NCBI GenBank assembly: GCA_903905735.1
Contig: CAIVHU010000231.1
Coordinates: forward strand, 46,429-110,428
From: an uncultured beta proteobacterium
GTDB lineage: Bacteria; Pseudomonadota; Gammaproteobacteria; Burkholderiales; Burkholderiaceae_C
Length of the DNA: 64,000 nucleotides
Direction: 5' to 3'
Below are positions 8,253 through 17,163 of this stretch, piece after piece. The position numbers were made by a program, and so were the translations under genes. Below the pieces are notes generated by a model. It was not told the origin of the DNA. It was given only the letters and a program-made list of their open reading frames with translations, and did not search any database. Position 1 is the stretch's first letter; each line of letters opens with the position of its first letter.

Positions 8253-8756
8253 ATGGCGCACAGCGCCAACGCGCGCTTGCAAACCCTGAGTTTGCGACGG
8301 CCTATTGAGTGGTTGTTGATGGCAGTGCTGATCATGGTTTTGCTGGCGGTCTTTATGCGATATGTGCGTCAGGTCCAGGGCCAGAGCGAGCTGGCTGCTA
8401 TCAAATCAACAGTTGGCACCTTGCGCACGGCGTTGGTGATTGACCATCTTAGGCGGCAGGTGTTGCCCACCAAAGCGCAAACTGCGCCACCCACTCGCAA
8501 TCCCTTTGAACTGGTCAAGCAGAAACCTGGCAACTATTTTGGGGTGGTGAGCAAGACCCAATCCGCTTCGGTGCCGCCGGGTTCGTGGGTTTTTGTGGAC
8601 AGTTGCGCCTGTGTTGGCTACTTGCCCCTGGATGGCCTCTGGCTGGACAGCCCCAGCAGCGACCCGCTGATTTGGTTTGACGTCACGGGTGCACCAGGCG
8701 TTTTACAGTTGGTCCCAAAGGAAAGGTACCTTTGGGGCACCTATTTAGTGGATTGA
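8253..8756 (+). CDS. mshF: MshF-position single-pass membrane protein
   Basis: 167 residues. One N-terminal membrane segment (WLLMAVLIMVLLAVFM, about 18-33) precedes a helical stretch and a soluble domain with a CAC cysteine pair (VDSCACVGYLP). It lies between mshG and the pilin gene, where Vibrio has mshF, and has the size and topology of MshF. Similarity in sequence was not tested, so the name rests mainly on position. The helix after the membrane segment (SELAAIKSTVGTLRTAL) is pilin-like but lacks the GFTLIE cleavage motif. GGGGGTTAGGT precedes the ATG. Confidence 0.6.
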   Translation: MAHSANARLQTLSLRRPIEWLLMAVLIMVLLAVFMRYVRQVQGQSELAAIKSTVGTLRTALVIDHLRRQVLPTKAQTAPPTRNPFELVKQKPGNYFGVVSKTQSASVPPGSWVFVDSCACVGYLPLDGLWLDSPSSDPLIWFDVTGAPGVLQLVPKERYLWGTYLVD

Positions 8757-8849
8757 ATGGCGCTGAGTGTCTATACTTCACCTGTTGGTGCTATGGTTTT
8801 GGATAGCGGATTTGATTTACAACGAACCGATTTTTTTAAGGTGGACAAC

Positions 8850-9299
8850 ATGAAACAAGTGCAACGCGGTTTTACTCTCATTGAGCTGGTGATGGTGATC
8901 GTGATTTTGGGCATTCTGGCGGCGGTGGCGTTGCCTAAGTTTGTGGATTTGAAGAGTGATGCCAATAAGGCTGCGGCTTCTGGTTTTACTGGTGCCCTGG
9001 CCTCGGCTAATGCCATTAATTACGCGGCTTGCTCGATCAAATCGGCCGCTAGTGGAAACACCAAATGCACTGCGGTGGCGAAGTGTTCTGATCTTGGAGC
9101 TGCCTTAAGCCCTGCGGTAACGCTCTCCCTTTTTGCGGCAACTGCAGCACAGGGAACGGTCAACTTGGTGGCTGATACCGCAGTAGCTGTTGGAGTCAGC
9201 GGTACGTGCACAGTAGTTTATGGTGATGGTTCAGCGACTGGTGTCACAAAAGATGTGAACGGCACAACACTTACCTATCCAGTAACCGGCACAAACTGA
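8850..9299 (+). CDS. mshA: major MSHA-type prepilin MshA
   Basis: 149 residues with a short leader and the type IV prepilin motif RGFTLIELVMVIVILGILA; PilD-type peptidase would cut after Gly7. The mature protein has the alpha-1 core helix, then a small globular domain with four cysteines (AACS, NTKC, AKCS, GTCT). It is the shortest and simplest of the five pilin-like genes and is followed by a strong terminator, both fitting the major subunit. The ATG at 8850, with AAGGTGG before it, was chosen over an upstream in-frame ATG because the leader must be short. No prepilin peptidase gene is in the window. Confidence 0.9.
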   Translation: MKQVQRGFTLIELVMVIVILGILAAVALPKFVDLKSDANKAAASGFTGALASANAINYAACSIKSAASGNTKCTAVAKCSDLGAALSPAVTLSLFAATAAQGTVNLVADTAVAVGVSGTCTVVYGDGSATGVTKDVNGTTLTYPVTGTN

Positions 9300-9336
9300 G
9301 CTACTGGATTGGGGTAATCAGGATCATGAATCCAGG

Positions 9337-9359
9337 AGCCGCTTTCGAGCGGCTTTTTT
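9337..9359 (+). terminator. Rho-independent terminator after the major pilin gene
   Basis: Perfect stem AGCCGCT with tetraloop TTCG and AGCGGCT followed by a T tract. It is 37 bp past the pilin stop and would cut or attenuate transcription before the minor pilins. Confidence 0.9.
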
Positions 9360-9481
9360 GTATCAAATCGCCAGTCTGGTGCCCTGTTCAAAACGGAATT
9401 GAGTGTGGGAACATGAACCGAAAGACTTTTAACGTACAAAAATGCCCCCTGGCTAACTGCTAGAGCGTCGCTATTAACCGT

Positions 9482-9967
9482 ATGCACATGTCTCGTTCGG
9501 ATATCAGCGCCAGCATCCATCCGCATGGCGGCAACGACCGCCAAAGTGGCTTCACCATGATCGAGCTGATCATGGTCATCGTCATTTTGGGTGTGCTATC
9601 TGTATTTGCTGCACCGCGCCTTCTCAATACCGGTGACTTCAACGCCAGAGGTTTTCACGACGAAACCTTGTCATTGTTGCGCTACGCCCAAAAAGCGGCC
9701 ATTGCCCAGCGCCGTGTGGTGTGCGTGAGTTTGAATCCGACCGGCGTCACCTTCACTATCGATACCAACTCCCCGCCCGACGGTATTTGCGATACTGACT
9801 TGGCACCGCCCAGTACCCCGAGTGGTGGTAGTGGTCTGAGTGGGTCGATCCCGGCTTTCCAGTATTCCGGTTTGGGTGGCACCAATCAGACGACGGCAGT
9901 CAAGGTCACCATTGCCAACACGACAGACATCACCGTTGAAGCCGCCACGGGTTATGTGCATGATTAG
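9482..9967 (+). CDS. mshC: minor prepilin MshC
   Basis: 161 residues with a longer leader and the cleavage motif SGFTMIELIMVIVILGVL; the rest resembles GspH/FimT-type minor pilins (alpha-1 helix then a beta-rich domain with AAIAQRRVVCVSLN). Minor pilins prime assembly at the pilus base. Two start codons, at 9482 and 9488, are possible and neither has a clear Shine-Dalgarno. The end overlaps the mshD start by 8 bp. It is the first gene after the pilin terminator, with a 182-bp gap that may hold a promoter. Confidence 0.85.
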   Translation: MHMSRSDISASIHPHGGNDRQSGFTMIELIMVIVILGVLSVFAAPRLLNTGDFNARGFHDETLSLLRYAQKAAIAQRRVVCVSLNPTGVTFTIDTNSPPDGICDTDLAPPSTPSGGSGLSGSIPAFQYSGLGGTNQTTAVKVTIANTTDITVEAATGYVHD

Positions 9968-10424
9968 GTCACAACGCGGCTTCACGCTGATTGAACTCAT
10001 CATCTTCATTGTGGTGGTGAGCGCCGGACTGGCGGGCATCTTGTCGGTGATGAACACCACGGTCAAATTCAGTGCCGACCCGATGGTGCGCAAGCAGACG
10101 GTGGCTATTGCCGAGTCGCTGCTCGAAGAGATTTTGCTCAAGGAATATGCGAAGCCCACTGGCAGCACGGCCTTGGGGTTTTCGGCCGGCGGGACCCGGA
10201 ATCTATTTGATTGTGTGGATGACTACAACAACTACACCACAACCTCGGGCATCGTGGATATGGTGGGAGCCACTACGCCGGGACTCTCGCCGTACAACAT
10301 ATCGCCTGCGGTCACCGTTGCAACCACGACTGATCTTGCCGGCGTGACTGCCAAAAAGATCACGGTGTCGGTCACCGGGCCGGGTGGCACCATTAGCTTG
10401 AGTGGCTACAGGGCTAACTACTGA
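9960..10424 (+). CDS. mshD: minor prepilin MshD
   Basis: 154 residues beginning MIRSQRGFTLIELIIFIVVV, a six-residue leader and type IV cleavage motif (GspI/PilV-like). The globular part has LLEEILLKEY, typical of GspI-type pilins. The start was chosen for the short leader; an ATG two codons upstream is an alternative. It overlaps mshC by 8 bp and mshO starts 2 bp after the stop, so translation is probably coupled. Confidence 0.87.
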   Translation: MIRSQRGFTLIELIIFIVVVSAGLAGILSVMNTTVKFSADPMVRKQTVAIAESLLEEILLKEYAKPTGSTALGFSAGGTRNLFDCVDDYNNYTTTSGIVDMVGATTPGLSPYNISPAVTVATTTDLAGVTAKKITVSVTGPGGTISLSGYRANY

Positions 10425-10426
10425 CC

Positions 10427-11317
10427 ATGATTACGCACTTTGTCCCACGGTCTGCCCAGCGCGGCTTCACGCTGGTGGAACTTGTCATGGTCATCGTCCT
10501 GATGGGCGTGATTGGCGGCATGGTGGCGGTGTTCATGAAGAGCCCGATCGATGCCTACTTTGCCAGTGCGCGCCGGGCTGGTCTGACCGATGAGGCGGAT
10601 ACGGTCGTCAGGCGCATGGCGCGCGACATTCGCAATGCCCTGCCCAACAGCATTCGCAGCGCCGGTAGTCAGTGCGTGGAATTCATCCCGACCAAGACGG
10701 GTGCCCGTTACCGGGCCGAGGTGGGTGGTGGCGGTGCCGTGCTTGACTTCACCGTGGCCGACAGCAGCTTCAACATGCTGGGAAACAACGCGGTGTTGCC
10801 GACCGATCAACAAATAGCCGCAGGTGACATCATTGCCGTCTACAACCTAGGAATACCAGGCGCTGATGCGTATGCAGGCGACAACACCTCGGTGGTGACC
10901 AGCGTCAGCGGCGTGTCGGGCTCGCCGGTTGAGAGCGTCATCGTCATCAATCCTCCAAAGCAATTCCCGCTGGCATCGCCCAACAACCGCTTTCATGTGA
11001 TTGCCGCTGCCGAGCAGGTGGTGCGCTATGTGTGCATTGGTGCACCTGGCACCAACGCCCAAGGCAACGGGAGTGGCACGCTATATCGCCAGGTGCTGAC
11101 GCTGCCGCTGGCAGCCAGTAGCGTCTGCCCGACATCGGTCACGGGTGCATCAGTCACGAGTGCAGCGGTCATGGCCAACAAGGTGAGCGCATGCAATTTC
11201 AATTACAGCGGGTCGGACCTGCAGCGCAACGCTCTGGTCAGCATGCAGTTGCAGTTGACGGACACGGGCGAGACGGTGAGCCTGCAGCACGAAGTGCACG
11301 TGAGTAATACGCCATGA
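10427..11317 (+). CDS. mshO: minor prepilin MshO
   Basis: 296 residues, GspJ/PilW-like. The motif QRGFTLVELVMVIVLMGVIGG follows a 13-residue leader, and then SPIDAYFASARRAGLTDEA and RRMARDIRNALPNS, the segments I associate with MshO. The large beta-rich domain carries a cysteine pair late (YVCIGAPG, SACNFNY). It overlaps mshP by 4 bp. Confidence 0.88.
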   Translation: MITHFVPRSAQRGFTLVELVMVIVLMGVIGGMVAVFMKSPIDAYFASARRAGLTDEADTVVRRMARDIRNALPNSIRSAGSQCVEFIPTKTGARYRAEVGGGGAVLDFTVADSSFNMLGNNAVLPTDQQIAAGDIIAVYNLGIPGADAYAGDNTSVVTSVSGVSGSPVESVIVINPPKQFPLASPNNRFHVIAAAEQVVRYVCIGAPGTNAQGNGSGTLYRQVLTLPLAASSVCPTSVTGASVTSAAVMANKVSACNFNYSGSDLQRNALVSMQLQLTDTGETVSLQHEVHVSNTP

Positions 11318-11742
11318 GGCAGCAGGTTTATTTTCCGAATGTCAAAGGCCTTAGAGGCCGCGGTTTCGCTGCGATTGCTGCTATCTTTTTGGTGGTTGTT
11401 TTGGCAGCTTTGGGCGCGTTCATGGTCACTTTTTCCAATACACAGCAGCTGACTTCTGCGCAGGACGTGCAGGGCACGCGGGCGTTTTGGGCGGCTCGCG
11501 CCGGGCTGGAGTGGGGCGTAGCCAAGGCGATGGGGGCATCATGCGCTGCATCGACTCCCTTGGCGACAACATTCGATGGCGGTTTCACGGTCACCGTCGC
11601 ATGCGCATCGGCAGCCTATATTGAGGGCGCTGTGTCGGTGAACATCTACACCATCACCTCAACGGCCAAGCCAGGCGGTGGTGCCACCGTGGGTAGCGTG
11701 GGCTATGTGGAGCGCAGCATGAGTGCGACCGTCGAGCATTGA
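11314..11742 (+). CDS. mshP: MSHA biogenesis protein MshP (PilX-like)
   Basis: 142 residues. It lacks a standard prepilin cleavage site; it has RGFAAIAAIFLVVVLAALGA, one strong membrane helix like PilX/GspK-type proteins. After it comes RAFWAARAGLEWGVAKA, a helix typical of PilX-like proteins (ARAGxEW). The G-F junction at the helix start suggests that it is processed by the same peptidase with Ala in place of Thr at +2. It overlaps mshO by 4 bp and precedes mshQ by 92 bp. Confidence 0.85.
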   Translation: MRQQVYFPNVKGLRGRGFAAIAAIFLVVVLAALGAFMVTFSNTQQLTSAQDVQGTRAFWAARAGLEWGVAKAMGASCAASTPLATTFDGGFTVTVACASAAYIEGAVSVNIYTITSTAKPGGGATVGSVGYVERSMSATVEH

Positions 11743-11834
11743 GAGCCAGATCGTAGAATGAAAATTCCGCCACAACCTCTTGTGAAACATTCAAAACAAC
11801 GGGTCAAATTTGCGTTTAGCCATTTCAGGAAAAT

Positions 11835-14800
11835 ATGAGAAATTGGTCTCTAGCCCTTATTTATAAAGCGCGAGTAGCTATCGTATTGATATTTCTTGGC
11901 TTGTTCGCGAACTTAGTTCACAGTGCCAGCGTTACCGTCGCGACAGGGGCTAGTGCAATCGCATCAAATACCGCGCCTGGTTGTGCGGTTGCAGGTACCT
12001 GGACAGCAATCACCGGGCCGAAGATCACGGAGGTCAGTGCCGGCGACATCCATACTGGAACCATTGTCTTGAATGCTCCGGCAGGATTTGAGTTTAATAC
12101 CGCCAGTGCGGTCACGGTTCTGGTCACTGGCAGTTCCACGGCCAACAATAATGTCAACAACATAGCAACTGGTACATCAGTGGCGGTGCTATCAATTTCA
12201 GCGACGGCAATCAATTTTTCTGTGACGGCAGCCAGCACGAGTAAAAATTCGTTGACCTGGCAGGGCATTCAAGTGCATCCCACAGCCTCTGCGCCGTTGG
12301 CTGCCGGCAACATCACCTTGTCGGGTACCTCGGCAATCGTTGGCGTGGCCAGTGGATCGAACCTGGGGTCGCTCAGTGAAGTGAGCTCCACCCCAGTCTG
12401 TTATCCAGTGCCAGCAGTTTCGTCCATCAGCACCGCTAGTACCAACCCGACTTCGGCGAATTCGACGGTGTCCTGGTCGGTACTGTTCAATACCACAGTG
12501 ACCGGAGTCGATGTGTCAGACTTTTCCCTGGTGCAAGCCGGTGGAGTGACTGGTGCAGCCATCAGTTCGGTCACAGGTAGCGGCACAAGCTACACCGTGT
12601 CAGTGACTACCGGGACGGGCAGCAGCGGCACCCTGACACTGAAATTGGTCGATGATGATTCCATCGTCAATACTGCCAGTGTGCCGCTGGGCGGTGTGGG
12701 TGTTGGAAACGGGAGTTTCACCGGGCAGTCTTACACCTTGGTACCGCCAGCGCCTACCTTGTCGAAATCTGCCAGCAGCTCAGCAGGGGTGGTGGGTGAT
12801 GTTGTAACTTTCTTGATCACTGCCAGCAATTCTTTTGCGACACCACTGAGCAATGTGGTTGTCACTGACACGCTTCCAACCGGTTTGAGTTATGCCGCGA
12901 GCGCGCCAACGCTGGGGACCGTGTCGGTATCTGGACAGGTGATCACTTGGACTGTGCCTTCCATACCTGCCAGTGGCAATGCTCAACTGACGCTGGCAGT
13001 GAATTTGCTGGCGCAAGGGTCGTATACCAACACGGCAGTTTCAACGGGTGCCACCAATGCCAGCGCGTCGATACTGGTGCTTCCTGCCGCTACAACCGAC
13101 TTTCGAATGGATGAACCCGCAGGCTCCTGGACAGGTGCTGCGGGCGAGGTCCTGGACAGCGGCGGCACCGGCTTGCAAGGGCGGCGGGTGACAACATCGT
13201 TGCCAACTACCACCAATTCGGTCTCACCGAGCCCAACCATCGCCTCGCAAAATCCCTCGGTTGTCGGTGGCTTTTGCAATGCTGGCAATTTTGATGGCAA
13301 TGCTGTGGTGACGGTGTCCAGCAATCCATTGCTTCAATACACCAACAAGCTGTCTGCGTCAGCTTGGATTTATCCGACGGCTTATCCGGGCGGTGATTTG
13401 TACTCAATACTGTCGAATGACGTGAATTACGAATTCCACATCAATCCTTCCGGCAAGCTGTACTGGTGGTGGCAGGACTCCGACCTGACATCCAACACCA
13501 CTATTCCATTGAACACGTGGACACATGTGGCCATCACCATGGATTCATCGGCAACCGGTGGCCGTGAACGCATCTATATCAACGGGGTGCTCGACGGTAG
13601 CCAAAATACATGGAAAGGCACTTTGGCGACGAACAATTGCGATTTTTATATAGGTGGCGATATCGGTACAAATACTGGGTGTACGCTGATCTCAGCACGC
13701 AACTTTCACGGCATGATTGACGAAGTCAAGCTGTACAACTATGAGTTGTCCGCTGCAGAAGTTAAGGCGGATATGACACTGGGCCGATCATGCTCCGGGG
13801 CCTATGACCACATTCAAATCGAAGATGATGGTTCCGGTTCGGTCTGTAGCCCTGAAACCGTGGTCATCAAGGCTTGCCTGGATGCTGCTTGCAGCACGCT
13901 TTATACCGGCAATGTGACGCTTAACCTGTCAACACCTACGGGAGCCAGTTGGGTCAACGGGGCAACCTTCAGTTTCAGCGGCGGTATCACGACGCGGCAA
14001 CTCAGCAACGGTACAGCTGGTACCGTCACATTGGGTACCACCAGCGCGTCTCCGCTGGCAACCAACCCAACCATTTGCAAGGTCAATGGGGTGTCAAACT
14101 GCAACATGAATTTTGCTGCGGCTTCATGCGCCTTCGATGCAGTTGAGTCAGGCGCGGCACCACACACGCGCATCTATACCAAGCTGGTGGGCACCAATTT
14201 CAATATCGATGTGCTGGCCATGGGCTCGGGCACCAATATCAACACCACGTACACAGGAAGTGTGAATGTTGATCTGGTGGATGCCAGCACGTCCGCGTGC
14301 CCCAGTAGCGCAGGGTTGACAACGGCGACCCCCGTCGTTTTTGCCCCTGGCAACAGTGGACGCAAGACAGTGACGTTCAACTACGTTAACGCTGCGCGTA
14401 ATGTCCGGGTGCGCGCCCAGGTTGGTAGCACCGCGCCAGCGTGTTCAACGGACAACTTCACCATACGCCCATTGACTTATTCATCGGTCTATTCAACCAA
14501 CGCCAAAGCGGATAGCACCGGATTGAGTACCTCGGCGACACCCGTGCTGGCTGCGGGTACCACGTTCAACGTGACGGCCGACACCAACAAGGTGGGCTAT
14601 GACGGCACACCCAAGGCCAATGTGGCACTGCTGGAGTGGCCGGGTGTGCCTGCCGGTGGCCGTGCCGTACCCGGAGTCGGGACATTGTCCGGTGGACCAG
14701 CTTTTTCTGGTGCAGCATCAGTTGCCACTGGTAACGGGGCCAGTGGCAGCTTCACTTACGATGAAGTCGGCTATTTCCGCTTCATGGTGGAGGGCGTGTA

Positions 14801-15893
14801 TGACGACACTTTCACGGTGACGTCTGGTGATCAGGCTGGCGGGGATTGTGTGGTCGGCAGCTACTCCAACACCCTTAACAGCAATGGTAAATACGGTTGC
14901 AATTTTGGCAATGCATTGGCCAGCAGCCATATCGGGCGCTTCATGCCGGATCATTTTGCTGTGGTTTCGTCGTCGTTTGCGCCAGGTTGTGGCACTTTCA
15001 CTTACATGGGCCAGCCTTTTTTAGCCTTGGCAACGGTTCAGGCTCAAAACTCTGCAGGTGGCAAGACCAGTAACTTCAGCGGTACCTTTGCCGGTGCCAC
15101 AGTGGTGCCCGAACTTGAAAATGCCAACAATGGTGTCAGTCTGAGCGTGTCACGCTTGACAGGCTTGGGTTCGCCGGTCTGGGCTACCGGCGAATATCCT
15201 TTTGTGGCTACCGGTTTCACGAGACTCGCAACACCCGACGGCACCTACGACAGTTTGGATATCGGTTTAGAAGTGTTGCCACTCAATGCAACTGACACCG
15301 CCAACCTGATCAATCGTGACATGGCTGCCAGCGCGACAAACTGCACAGCAGATGCCGTAGGCACGAGCAATGGCACCTGTACGTCCAAGCGCATAGCCGC
15401 TGGCTCCAAAATGCGATTTGGTCGCCTGCGCTTGCAAAATGCTTTTGGCTCTGAGAGGTTGGCGTTACCTGTGCCGTTGCAAGCCCAGTACTGGAATGGT
15501 GGCTATTTTGTGAACAACACCGACGACAGTTGCACGGCACAGAGCGTGCCTGCATCCCAAACGCTGGGTGTGGGTGCCGCACCGACGGGCACGCCTGGTT
15601 TGTATTTTTACCCATTGGCCACCGGGAAAAACCAGTTGCAAAGCAGCAGCGCTGTGCCCACTCTGGTCAGTCCGTTGACGGCAGGCACGTCCACCATGCA
15701 GTTTCCCGCATCGCAACAGCAGGGGTGGCTAGACATCATTTTGCAGGTACCCAGCTATCTGTTGGGCAATTGGGGTAACTGTGATGGTCAGACGGGAGCC
15801 GTTGGCTTGTATGACGATTTGCCGTGCGCTCGCGTAACCTTCGGTGTTTATGGGTCAAAATCCCCCATCATTTACCGACGTGAAAACTACTGA
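11835..15893 (+). CDS. mshQ: large secreted adhesin-like protein MshQ with DUF11, LamG and DUF6701 regions
   Basis: 1352 residues. After a signal peptide (cut near LVHSA-SVT), the first 300 residues are repetitive Ser/Thr/Val-rich beta sequence. A DUF11-like domain is at about 305-408 (SNVVVTDTLPTGLSY), a LamG/concanavalin-like domain at about 418-652 (LDSGGTG, WTHVAITMDSS, FHGMIDEVKLYNYELS), then a Cys-rich stretch and the C-terminal DUF6701 region of MshQ (about 878-1352), ending in TFGVYGSKSP-like sequence. It probably sits at the pilus tip or surface. AGGA precedes the ATG. Codons 2-17 are encoded by a copy of the dispersed repeat (11839-11890), which is unusual. Confidence 0.88.
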   Translation: MRNWSLALIYKARVAIVLIFLGLFANLVHSASVTVATGASAIASNTAPGCAVAGTWTAITGPKITEVSAGDIHTGTIVLNAPAGFEFNTASAVTVLVTGSSTANNNVNNIATGTSVAVLSISATAINFSVTAASTSKNSLTWQGIQVHPTASAPLAAGNITLSGTSAIVGVASGSNLGSLSEVSSTPVCYPVPAVSSISTASTNPTSANSTVSWSVLFNTTVTGVDVSDFSLVQAGGVTGAAISSVTGSGTSYTVSVTTGTGSSGTLTLKLVDDDSIVNTASVPLGGVGVGNGSFTGQSYTLVPPAPTLSKSASSSAGVVGDVVTFLITASNSFATPLSNVVVTDTLPTGLSYAASAPTLGTVSVSGQVITWTVPSIPASGNAQLTLAVNLLAQGSYTNTAVSTGATNASASILVLPAATTDFRMDEPAGSWTGAAGEVLDSGGTGLQGRRVTTSLPTTTNSVSPSPTIASQNPSVVGGFCNAGNFDGNAVVTVSSNPLLQYTNKLSASAWIYPTAYPGGDLYSILSNDVNYEFHINPSGKLYWWWQDSDLTSNTTIPLNTWTHVAITMDSSATGGRERIYINGVLDGSQNTWKGTLATNNCDFYIGGDIGTNTGCTLISARNFHGMIDEVKLYNYELSAAEVKADMTLGRSCSGAYDHIQIEDDGSGSVCSPETVVIKACLDAACSTLYTGNVTLNLSTPTGASWVNGATFSFSGGITTRQLSNGTAGTVTLGTTSASPLATNPTICKVNGVSNCNMNFAAASCAFDAVESGAAPHTRIYTKLVGTNFNIDVLAMGSGTNINTTYTGSVNVDLVDASTSACPSSAGLTTATPVVFAPGNSGRKTVTFNYVNAARNVRVRAQVGSTAPACSTDNFTIRPLTYSSVYSTNAKADSTGLSTSATPVLAAGTTFNVTADTNKVGYDGTPKANVALLEWPGVPAGGRAVPGVGTLSGGPAFSGAASVATGNGASGSFTYDEVGYFRFMVEGVYDDTFTVTSGDQAGGDCVVGSYSNTLNSNGKYGCNFGNALASSHIGRFMPDHFAVVSSSFAPGCGTFTYMGQPFLALATVQAQNSAGGKTSNFSGTFAGATVVPELENANNGVSLSVSRLTGLGSPVWATGEYPFVATGFTRLATPDGTYDSLDIGLEVLPLNATDTANLINRDMAASATNCTADAVGTSNGTCTSKRIAAGSKMRFGRLRLQNAFGSERLALPVPLQAQYWNGGYFVNNTDDSCTAQSVPASQTLGVGAAPTGTPGLYFYPLATGKNQLQSSSAVPTLVSPLTAGTSTMQFPASQQQGWLDIILQVPSYLLGNWGNCDGQTGAVGLYDDLPCARVTFGVYGSKSPIIYRRENY
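11839..11890 (+). repeat. dispersed repeat copy, encodes the start of MshQ
   Basis: Reads GAAATTGGTCTCTAGCCCTT and continues through TAAAGCGCGAGTAGCTAT, close to the copies at 30343 and 61361. It starts just after the mshQ ATG and is read in the same frame as the copy in the asparaginase gene, giving RNWSLALIYKARVAI. Confidence 0.8.
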
Positions 15894-15905
15894 TTTAGAT
15901 TCTTT

Positions 15906-15960
15906 GGGCTTTTTTGACCCTTAGCCCTTGTATATCATGGGCAGATAGCTATTAAAATTA
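15906..15960 (+). repeat. degenerate copy of the dispersed repeat after mshQ
   Basis: TTAGCCCTTGTATATCATGG followed by GCAGATAGCTATTAAAA keeps the AGCCCTT and TAGCTAT cores but little of the middle. It lies just past the mshQ stop. Confidence 0.5.
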
Positions 15961-16045
15961 GAGCGATACATCCGACCTTCCTCAACTCAGAAATGCTTGC
16001 CAACTCCCGCTTTTCTTTCCAACCTTCACGGCGGTGCCAGTAACC

Positions 16046-17137
16046 ATGCGCTGGCCGTGGCAACGCAGCTTTTCCACCAACCAGTGGGTACTGTCCTGGT
16101 CCGGGCAGGAACTGGCGTATGTTCACGCCAAGCCTCTGGAGGGGGGCTCGTTTGATGTGCTGGCATTAGGTGTGGAGCATCGGGGTCTGGATGATGACAA
16201 CCATTTCAAGCAGCGCTTGCAGGCGTTGGGGCTCAAGGGTGTGGATGCAACGTTTATGCTGCGGTCTGATCAATATCAGTTGCTGCAGATAGACACCCCC
16301 AATGTGCCTGTGGAAGAGCTGCGCGCCGCGGCGCGTTACCAAGTGCGCGAGATGCTGCAAACCCATGTGGATGATGTCACCATCGACGTGATGCGCGTGG
16401 GTGACGGCCAGCAAAAAGGTGCCGGAGCCGGGCACTCGTTCGTGGTGGCGGCGACCAACGTGGTGGTCAAAACCACGCTGGACTTTGCTGCGTCACTGGA
16501 CTGCCGCGTGTCGGTCATCGACATCCAGGAAACCGCCCAGCGCAATCTGCAAACCGCGATGGCTATGCGTGATGGCTCGCTGGAGCGCGCCAGTGCAGCG
16601 CTGATCCTGGCCGAAGGGCAACAGGCGGTGTTGACCATCAGCGCCAACGAAGAATTGTTTTACACCCGCCGCTTTGATGTGCCGGACGGTTTTTTGACCG
16701 GCACCTGGGGCCAGGGTGTGGCGGTGGACGCACCCATTGACGGTTTCACGCCGGTGCAAGAGTATGTGCCGGCCTACGGCTCGGGTGATATCTCACTGGA
16801 TAGCGATTTCCTGGTGGATGCGCCGACCTCGTCTGCCGAGTATGGCGCAATGCCCGCCAACGATGACCAGTCCCAGCGTCTGGTGCTGGAGGTGCAGCGT
16901 TCTCTGGATGTGTGGGACAGAACTTGGTCCAGCCTGCCTTTGACGGGTGTGCGGGTGTTTGCCGGTGAACGCAGCGCCGAGCTGGCCACCTGGCTGACCC
17001 GCCAACTCGGTCAGGTGGTGGTACCGCTGGACCTGAAGCCGGTTTTTTCAGGGCTGGGCCCGGTCAGTGCACATGATCTGGCCACGTGCCTGCCATTGCT
17101 GGGCGTGTTGTTGCGCACGGAGGGCTCGACGTTGTAG
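16046..17137 (+). CDS. mshI: MSHA biogenesis protein MshI (PilM/GspL cytoplasmic-domain-like)
   Basis: 363 residues of actin-like ATPase fold as in PilM: STNQWVLSWSGQELAYVHA starts the first subdomain, ELRAAARYQVREML is the typical PilM helix, and VFAGERSAELATWL with LLGVLLR closes the fold. No membrane segment is visible, so it is cytosolic and would dock on MshI2/MshJ at the inner membrane. A GTG at 16034 is an alternative start; the ATG at 16046 is preferred from family beginnings. It is 152 bp after mshQ. Confidence 0.82.
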   Translation: MRWPWQRSFSTNQWVLSWSGQELAYVHAKPLEGGSFDVLALGVEHRGLDDDNHFKQRLQALGLKGVDATFMLRSDQYQLLQIDTPNVPVEELRAAARYQVREMLQTHVDDVTIDVMRVGDGQQKGAGAGHSFVVAATNVVVKTTLDFAASLDCRVSVIDIQETAQRNLQTAMAMRDGSLERASAALILAEGQQAVLTISANEELFYTRRFDVPDGFLTGTWGQGVAVDAPIDGFTPVQEYVPAYGSGDISLDSDFLVDAPTSSAEYGAMPANDDQSQRLVLEVQRSLDVWDRTWSSLPLTGVRVFAGERSAELATWLTRQLGQVVVPLDLKPVFSGLGPVSAHDLATCLPLLGVLLRTEGSTL

Positions 17138-17163
17138 CCAGCCTGCAAACGTTATCCAACACC

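Noticed and set aside
8390..8412. GCTGGCTGCTATCAAATCA in mshF resembling the repeat tail
   Set aside because: Only about 18 bases match and the frame reads as a normal pilin-like helix; the other cores of the repeat are missing.
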